Positions 23,529 through 27,232 of a stretch of DNA of 27,232 nt are shown here, piece by piece. Every line of letters begins with the position of its first letter. Position 1 is the stretch's first letter. Below the pieces are notes generated by a model. The model did no database searches and was not told the DNA's origin. It saw only the letters and a program-made list of their open reading frames with translations. This DNA is from a virus, in the IMG/VR virus record IMGVR_UViG_3300007513_000170, positions 1-27,232 of that record, one strand, 5' to 3'. The position numbers and the translations under genes are program-made.

Positions 23529-23556
23529 TTGACATTTAATATTCAGCGTGTATTAT
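23529..23556 (+). promoter_or_regulatory. Strong sigma70 promoter for the rightward block
   Basis: Consensus TTGACA (23529-23534), a 16-base spacer and TATTAT (23551-23556), preceded by a T-run that could act as an UP-like element. Transcription should begin near 23563, giving a leader of about 45 bases ahead of the gene at 23608, which has an AAAAGGAG ribosome site. Likely an early promoter read by host RNA polymerase. Confidence 0.85.
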
Positions 23557-23607
23557 GAACTTGCAGTTACACAAAAGTATGGACAAATTTTGAAAAGGAG
23601 AAATGAT

Positions 23608-24048
23608 ATGTACAAAGTAAAAGCAGTTAAGACTTTCACGGGTATGGAAGGTCACGGTTTCAATGCCAATCTTTATAGGGGAACCAAGAAGGTGGGATCG
23701 GTTCACGACTACGCCACCGGAGGTTGCCTTGATTACGATTTCACTAACAAGTTCGAGGAGAAAAGGTTTTGGGATTTCCAAATGACTCTCGGGCATGGCG
23801 AGTATAGTGAAGATACTTATGTCAATCTGTTGGTAGATAATTATCTCAAAACTAAAGACGCAAAGAAGTTACTGAGAAAGGCATCATTCTTTGTGCCTTC
23901 CGAGAAGGCTATCTATTCCTTTAATGGGAAGTACGAGGGCAACGAACTCTCAATCAAGGCGCACTTGGAGAAGAACCATCCTGACGACCATGTGATCCTT
24001 AACGGAATCCATATTACTCAAGTTATAGACTATATGGAGGCTCACTAA
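23608..24048 (+). CDS. First gene of the rightward block, unknown (146 aa)
   Basis: Function unknown. The ATG at 23608 has AAAAGGAG at the right distance; a longer frame starting at 23548 would begin inside the promoter and is rejected. The product has a beta-rich N-terminal half (MYKVKAVKTFTGMEGHGFNA, LYRGTKKVGSVHDYATGGCLDYDF) and a helical half (YVNLLVDNYLKTKDAKKLLRKASFFV), ending with ILNGIHITQVIDYMEAH. Proteins opening with YKVK-VKTF-GMEG-GFNA-LYR recur in phage early regions. As the first gene after a strong promoter it should be one of the first products in the cell. Confidence 0.75.
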   Translation: MYKVKAVKTFTGMEGHGFNANLYRGTKKVGSVHDYATGGCLDYDFTNKFEEKRFWDFQMTLGHGEYSEDTYVNLLVDNYLKTKDAKKLLRKASFFVPSEKAIYSFNGKYEGNELSIKAHLEKNHPDDHVILNGIHITQVIDYMEAH

Positions 24049-24251
24049 TGATCTCCACTACACGGATAGAACTAATCGCTCGCCTAGCCGATACCTACAC
24101 CTACCAAGAGACAAGAAACGTCCTATTAGACTTCCTCTATGATGAATGGATGGGTATGTCTGACGATGACCTTGAGGATGAGGTGAAGATTACCGAGTCA
24201 ATCCTGACGGGCAAGACTGAGAGTCACAACTTTGTGAAGGGAGATGAATGA
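24048..24251 (+). CDS. Small acidic protein (67 aa), unknown
   Basis: Its ATG overlaps the stop of the preceding gene (TAATG). It is helical in the first half (TTRIELIARLADTYTYQETR, NVLLDFLYDEWMGMSDDDLE) and has an acidic segment MSDDDLEDEVK. No family, metal site or membrane segment recognised. Placement in the early block makes a host-interacting role possible, but nothing in the sequence shows it. Confidence 0.6.
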   Translation: MISTTRIELIARLADTYTYQETRNVLLDFLYDEWMGMSDDDLEDEVKITESILTGKTESHNFVKGDE

Positions 24252-24370
24252 TGAAGTTACCTATTGATCTGTACGCTAAGACCTCGACTCGTTTTGAGGA
24301 GAGGGTTGAGGGAGTGGTGGTAGCTGTATATTTCATACTATTCTTTTTAGTATTGGGAGGTTGGGCATGA
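24248..24370 (+). CDS. Single-span membrane micro-protein (40 aa)
   Basis: Two successive ATGs overlap the preceding stop (AATGATG), and the frame ends at a TGA that overlaps the next ATG, so coupling is tight at both ends. The first 21 residues are polar (MMKLPIDLYAKTSTRFEERV); the rest is one hydrophobic helix (GVVVAVYFILFFLVLGGWA) ending at the C-terminus. Predicted inner-membrane protein with the N-terminus in the cytoplasm. Too short to assign; superinfection immunity or antiholin-like roles are possible. An AT-rich 6-bp hairpin (24335-24353) lies just before the next ribosome site. Confidence 0.6.
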   Translation: MMKLPIDLYAKTSTRFEERVEGVVVAVYFILFFLVLGGWA

Positions 24371-24690
24371 GCAAGATGGGCGAATATATACGAGAAAAAA
24401 TGGAGATCGAAATGGTCGATTCTGTAGATGAACTGGAGGATGTTAAGAATGGAATGGGGGATGGTTTTGGGGGGAATGATAGTAATGGGAGTTATGGCTG
24501 TATTGATACTGATTCAGATAGCCAGAAGATGTTGCAAGAGGGAGATCCCTCATTGTGGATCACGTTAGAAGATCATGGAGATCTGGTTGAGATCAGAGAG
24601 GGTTCGTTCTCTATGATCCTGACCTCGAAACAGGTAGAACATCTGCACTTTATGTTAGAGGTTTTGCTGAGGGAGAAAGGCAATGATTAG
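24367..24690 (+). CDS. Acidic protein with Gly/Asp/Ser linker (107 aa), unknown
   Basis: The ATG at 24367 has GGGAGG six bases upstream and overlaps the preceding stop (ATGA); an upstream TTG is less likely. The N-terminal helix (MGEYIREKMEIEMVDSVDEL) is followed by a low-complexity Gly/Asn/Asp/Ser linker (about 30-50). A compact C-terminal domain (PSLWITLEDHGDLVEIREGS, FSMILTSKQVEHLHFMLEVL) follows, whose beta-beta-helix look resembles small modulators. The protein is strongly acidic overall. No family recognised. Confidence 0.6.
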   Translation: MSKMGEYIREKMEIEMVDSVDELEDVKNGMGDGFGGNDSNGSYGCIDTDSDSQKMLQEGDPSLWITLEDHGDLVEIREGSFSMILTSKQVEHLHFMLEVLLREKGND

Positions 24691-25150
24691 GTTGGATCTG
24701 GAGCGTCCTTTCCCTATCAATAAGGTTCATTGGAGAGTGGGAGCCAGAACCAAGGACAAGAGCAGGGGCATAGCCTTAGCCTACATAGACGCTAGGGATG
24801 TTATGAAGCGTCTTGATGATGTTTGTGGTGTCGATGGATGGCAGAACAGATATACCCATGTAACGCCACAAGGAGTCGTCTGTGAGGTTGGGATCAGCCT
24901 TAATGGGGAATGGGTATGGAAGGCTAACGGAGCAGGAGAGACACAAGTAGAGGGTGAGAAGGGTGCTATGTCCGATGCCTTCAAAAGAGCAGGTGTTCAG
25001 TGGGGAATAGGAAGATACCTATATGCACTCCCTAATGTATGGGTAGAACTAGAGAGAGGCACGAAGATTATTGAGCCTCCAACGCTACCAACTTGGGCAA
25101 CGCCAGAAGGGTTCGACAAGATAATGGAGAACAAACATGATCCAGATTAA
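24683..25150 (+). CDS. Rad52-family single-strand annealing protein (155 aa)
   Basis: Recombinase that anneals complementary single strands in phage replication and repair. It matches the Rad52/Rad22 phage group: FPINKVHWRVGAR (10-22), ALAYIDARDVMKRLDDVCGVDGWQN (31-55), NGEWVWKANGAGET, and the strongly conserved EKGAMSDAFKRAGVQWGIGRYLY (about 91-113). Length fits phage members (about 150-200 aa), which lack the eukaryotic C-terminal half. The ATG overlaps the upstream gene; the exonuclease two genes on and the SSB-like protein complete a recombination set. Confidence 0.88.
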   Translation: MIRLDLERPFPINKVHWRVGARTKDKSRGIALAYIDARDVMKRLDDVCGVDGWQNRYTHVTPQGVVCEVGISLNGEWVWKANGAGETQVEGEKGAMSDAFKRAGVQWGIGRYLYALPNVWVELERGTKIIEPPTLPTWATPEGFDKIMENKHDPD

Positions 25151-25478
25151 CGAGAACTGGAGATTAGGTGCGGATCAATACCAATGGATACTGTATGAGA
25201 GACAGATAGATGCTGAAAAGTACGCCAGACTTCCTCTTGAGATCAAGGCAAGGCGCAGAGAGTTTAAGGCACGTTACTACCACCCTCACCTAGAGGACGC
25301 TATGGCGCACCTCTCACGGCTCTCTGTGTTGCCCTCTGACTTTGAATCATTTGGAGACCTAGAGCAAAGGTTCAAGAAGAAATGGGAAGATCTAGTAGAT
25401 GTAATGAACTTAAACCGCAAAGGATTTAAGAAATTAGCGTTTAAGAGATACGAAAAGTCAGAGGGGAGAAAGCAATGA
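25137..25478 (+). CDS. Conserved-type phage protein (113 aa), unknown function
   Basis: Opens INENWRLGADQYQWILYERQ, a pattern I recall from small phage early proteins in which a short beta sheet (NWR-G-D-YQWILY-R) is followed by YYHPHLEDAMAHLSRL. Residues 60-113 are a basic helix (FGDLEQRFKKKWEDLVDVMN, then KGFKKLAFKRYEKSEGRKQ). It overlaps the annealing gene by 14 bases and is coupled to the exonuclease by ATGA. No catalytic residues seen. It could bind single-stranded DNA or RNA, but this rests on charge and neighbours only. Confidence 0.65.
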   Translation: MIQINENWRLGADQYQWILYERQIDAEKYARLPLEIKARRREFKARYYHPHLEDAMAHLSRLSVLPSDFESFGDLEQRFKKKWEDLVDVMNLNRKGFKKLAFKRYEKSEGRKQ

Positions 25479-26119
25479 TAACAATAGATATTGAAACGAA
25501 ACCATCGACAGATGATGTCGTTATTCAAAGGATAAGGGATAGTATTAAGCCACCTGCTCAGTACAAGAAACCAGAGTCTATTGAGAAATGGATAAAGGAG
25601 AACGGAGAAGCGAAAGCTCAGGAGTTGATTGATAGAACTGCTCTTGATTCTTCTTCTGGCACTATCTTCTGTATTGGATTAGCGATAGATGAGGACAATC
25701 CGATCATTCTTAAAGGGGGGGAGAAAACAATACTGAGAGACTTCTTCCAGATATTGAGAGATCAAGCAGATCCAGCGATGGTTGGAGCCTTGGTTGCCCC
25801 TACCGTTGCAGGACATAATGTCAAAGGATTTGATCTACCGTTCATTTGGCATCGAGCCATTATTCACCAGATCCAACCGCCACCATTCTTTAATCTGTAC
25901 CTCAGAAGATACTCTGATGCAGTCTATGACACTATGACAGAGTGGGATTGGAAGCACTTTATTAGCCTAGATAACCTTGCGTACTCTCTCCTTGGAGAGG
26001 GCAAGAGTGGATCAGGAGCAGATGTAAAGGATATGGTAGCAGAAGATATTTATAATTACTGCAAGCAAGATGTGGTATTAACCCGTCAAGTCTATAAGAT
26101 GATGACGTTTCAACACTGA
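25475..26119 (+). CDS. PolB-type DEDDy 3'-5' exonuclease (214 aa)
   Basis: Stand-alone exonuclease of the DnaQ superfamily, closest in look to the group related to the proofreading domain of family B polymerases. Exo I: ITIDIETKP (Asp5, Glu7). Exo II: VAGHNVKGFDLPFIWHR (Asn115, Asp120). Exo III: YNYCKQDVVLT (Tyr195, Asp199), so DEDDy rather than DEDDh. All four acids and the Tyr are present. Last gene before a strong terminator. Likely roles: end processing for the annealing protein, or proofreading in trans for a polymerase encoded outside the window. Confidence 0.85.
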   Translation: MITIDIETKPSTDDVVIQRIRDSIKPPAQYKKPESIEKWIKENGEAKAQELIDRTALDSSSGTIFCIGLAIDEDNPIILKGGEKTILRDFFQILRDQADPAMVGALVAPTVAGHNVKGFDLPFIWHRAIIHQIQPPPFFNLYLRRYSDAVYDTMTEWDWKHFISLDNLAYSLLGEGKSGSGADVKDMVAEDIYNYCKQDVVLTRQVYKMMTFQH

Positions 26120-26165
26120 TTGGTCAACCGTGTCGGAGACTCCTTCGTAACTGCAAGACCCGTTT

Positions 26166-26190
26166 GCCTCCACGATACGGAGGCTTTTTT
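26166..26190 (+). terminator. Rho-independent terminator after the exonuclease gene
   Basis: GCCTCC and GGAGGC pair around the loop ACGATAC, followed by six T. It ends directly against the AGGAGA ribosome site of the SSB-like gene, so that gene depends on read-through or antitermination; I see no promoter between. This gives stepwise expression of the rightward block. Confidence 0.9.
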
Positions 26191-26201
26191 AGGAGAATTA
26201 G

Positions 26202-26456
26202 ATGGACTATAAAGAAGAAGATACTTTTATACTGTACAAAAATGATTACAAGAAGTCAGATAACCAACCAGACTATAAAGGCAATCTAACGTGGGGAGAT
26301 GGCACAAAAAAGGATATAGCAGTCTGGATTAGAGTCTCTAAAAAGGGTGGCACTAAATTCATGTCTGGCAAGATCTCTGAACCCTGGAAGAAAGAAGATA
26401 ACTCAGTGCCACAAACTGATGCTTTAGAAGATCTGGATGAGGATATACCTTTTTAG
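26202..26456 (+). CDS. Small SSB-like protein with acidic DEDIPF tip (84 aa)
   Basis: Predicted single-stranded DNA-associated protein. The core FILYKNDYKKSDNQPDYKGN, AVWIRVSKKGGTKFMSGKIS, EPWKK reads as a small beta protein found in phages and plasmids. The end EDLDEDIPF is the type of acidic Asp-Ile-Pro-Phe tip that bacterial SSB uses to dock partner enzymes. At 84 aa it is about half the length of bacterial SSB and a full OB fold cannot be proven by eye. It follows the annealing protein and exonuclease, which supports a DNA-processing role. Confidence 0.7.
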   Translation: MDYKEEDTFILYKNDYKKSDNQPDYKGNLTWGDGTKKDIAVWIRVSKKGGTKFMSGKISEPWKKEDNSVPQTDALEDLDEDIPF

Positions 26457-26460
26457 GATT

Positions 26461-26496
26461 AAAAAACCCTGCATAGGCTTCGAGTCCTGTGCAGGG
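26461..26496 (-). terminator. Strong leftward terminator, possibly two-way hairpin
   Basis: An 11-bp stem (26467-26477 with 26486-26496, one G-T pair) closes an 8-base loop. On the minus strand it is followed by TTTTTT; on the plus strand no T-run follows. It therefore best stops leftward transcripts entering from the right edge (holin-like gene) before they run antisense through the early genes; for rightward RNA it would protect the 3' end of the SSB-like message. Confidence 0.75.
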
Positions 26497-26544
26497 AGTA
26501 GGAGGATTCTCTATAAGAGAACAATCATTATACATGGAGAGGAT

Positions 26545-26742
26545 ATGACACGCTACCACCAGCCAAAGGAGCTACTCAATGTGGCTCTCTGTATGGCACG
26601 AAAGATTATGAGATTGAAAAAGGATATGGGAGACTGTCTGGATGATAGATTGATTCAGGAGGAAGTAGACGATCTGGCTGCCCATGCCCAGCAAGTGTTA
26701 TTGGAAGTAGAACAGAGGGATTCTGATGTACACCGACCATGA
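26545..26742 (+). CDS. Small helical protein (65 aa), unknown
   Basis: The ATG at 26545 has GGAGAGG just upstream; a longer frame from 26437 would run through the terminator hairpin and is rejected. The product is mostly helix (PKELLNVALCMARKIMRLKK, DDRLIQEEVDDLAAHAQQVL), basic then acidic, with no recognised family. A 5-bp inverted repeat (TTCTC/GAGAA at 26507-26521) and TATACA at 26530 precede it, but no convincing -35. It overlaps the following HTH-like gene by 17 bases. Confidence 0.55.
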   Translation: MTRYHQPKELLNVALCMARKIMRLKKDMGDCLDDRLIQEEVDDLAAHAQQVLLEVEQRDSDVHRP

Positions 26743-26926
26743 AGGAAATGAGTTTGAAACCAAAGGAGCAATGTGTCGCCACTGGAAAATCACACACTGT
26801 AGATTTAATAACAACTTGAAGCGGGGTATGAGTTTGGAAGAAGCACTCACCACTCCACCAATGTCACGATCTGAGGCGGCTAAATTTGCACGTAGTAAAT
26901 CAAACTGGGGGAGATTTAAGATATGA
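26726..26926 (+). CDS. Small DNA-binding-like protein (66 aa), paralogue of the gene at 18326
   Basis: Shares with the leftward 67-aa HTH protein the block L-RG-SL-EALT (here NLKRGMSLEEALTTPP), then MSRSEAAKFARSKSNWG against MTNSESAKRNKKRCCWG. The N-terminal third (DHEGNEFETKGAMCRHWKIT) is different and the HTH is less clear, with Cys/His residues (C17, H19, H24). GAGGG lies six bases before the ATG. Likely a small regulator; its position near the end of the rightward block, opposite its paralogue near the packaging genes, is notable. Confidence 0.65.
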   Translation: MYTDHEGNEFETKGAMCRHWKITHCRFNNNLKRGMSLEEALTTPPMSRSEAAKFARSKSNWGRFKI

Positions 26927-26994
26927 GGATTGAAGAAAGAGCATTAAGAAGCCTGAGACATACTAAGCTGACTGAAGAGTTTATCTCCTCATAG
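26923..26994 (+). CDS. Possible coupled micro-ORF (23 aa)
   Basis: An ATG overlapping the stop of the preceding gene (ATGA) opens 23 codons (MRIEERALRSLRHTKLTEEF, ending ISS). Coupling and normal composition are the only support; it runs 14 bases into the 3' end of the convergent membrane gene. It may simply be trailing sequence. Confidence 0.25.
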   Translation: MRIEERALRSLRHTKLTEEFISS

Positions 26995-27232
26995 CGGCTG
27001 ACCCGAAATAAAACCCTACGATATTCATAATCGCCACGGGCAACCATTTAGGAGTTACATATCCCGTGAGTTCTTTGTACTCAGTTACCGTTTTAGTGAA
27101 GTCAAAGAAAAGAAACTTAAATCCTTTCTGTACTTCAATAGGTACTTGTGTCACCTGATCTGTTAGCGGGGCAAGTAAGACAATAGCTGCTCCCAAAATA
27201 AGACACAGAACCACAATAAACCTACGAACCCA
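26981..27232 (-). CDS. Holin-like membrane protein, 5' end outside window
   Basis: The frame is open to the right edge (83 residues visible, beginning WVRRF), so the start codon lies beyond the window; a GTG at 27214 inside it is unlikely to be the start. Two hydrophobic segments are visible: FIVVLCLILGAAIVLLAPL near the edge and WLPVAIMNIVGFYFGSAAMRR at the C-terminus, joined by a polar stretch with Lys/Asp/Phe. The C-terminal GFYFGS-A ending resembles small phage holins of the three-segment group. It is convergent with the rightward block and is followed by a leftward terminator 480 bases on. Confidence 0.5.
   Translation of the reverse strand, partial: WVRRFIVVLCLILGAAIVLLAPLTDQVTQVPIEVQKGFKFLFFDFTKTVTEYKELTGYVTPKWLPVAIMNIVGFYFGSAAMRR

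Noticed and set aside
26120-26165. Stretch after the exonuclease examined for a tRNA or other RNA gene
   Set aside because: No cloverleaf or anticodon arm can be formed; only the terminator hairpin just after it is convincing. No tRNA was found elsewhere in the window by eye.

Overview
This window looks like about 27 kb from the genome of a tailed double-stranded DNA bacteriophage of podovirus type. The structural block reads in a T7-like or marine-podovirus order: large terminase, head-tail connector (portal), scaffold, major capsid protein, tail tubular proteins A and B, internal virion proteins, tail fibre. Shine-Dalgarno sites are strong, genes overlap by ATGA or TAATG, and two promoters look like host sigma70 sites, so a bacterial host read by host RNA polymerase is likely, probably Gram-negative. 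A marine origin is my impression from the protein types and is not proven. No integrase, DNA polymerase, phage RNA polymerase or endolysin is visible; the tail fibre (left edge) and a small membrane protein (right edge) run off the window.

Layout. Bases 1-23452 are one nearly gapless leftward block. Read in its own direction (right to left) it starts with a ribbon-helix-helix regulator. A replication group follows: a primase zinc-finger fragment, a winged-helix initiator and a DnaB-like ATPase. Next come DUF1367, a Cys-rich small protein, a Ref-like HNH nuclease, an orphan C5-cytosine methyltransferase and a RusA resolvase. Packaging genes, head genes and tail/ejection genes complete the block. 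Between 23453 and 23607 lies a divergent promoter region. Bases 23608-26994 are a rightward block of small unknown genes plus a recombination set (Rad52-like annealing protein, PolB-type DEDDy 3'-5' exonuclease, small SSB-tip protein). A leftward, partial, holin-like membrane gene closes the window.

How the parts work together. A sigma70-like promoter just upstream of the capsid gene and a UUCG-loop terminator after capsid plus one small gene bracket the most abundant virion proteins, as in T7 gene 10. The divergent switch at 23478-23556 carries an inverted repeat over the leftward -10 box, next to the RHH gene. The initiator gene contains four phased GTAC-centred repeats and a 32-base pure pyrimidine tract, a candidate origin placed as in lambda O.

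The most striking protein is a 1125-residue virion-region polyvalent protein that joins an HELQH metallopeptidase-like domain to a C-terminal ADP-ribosyltransferase-like domain. The DNA for the second domain is clearly more AT-rich than its surroundings, which suggests a recently acquired effector injected with the genome.
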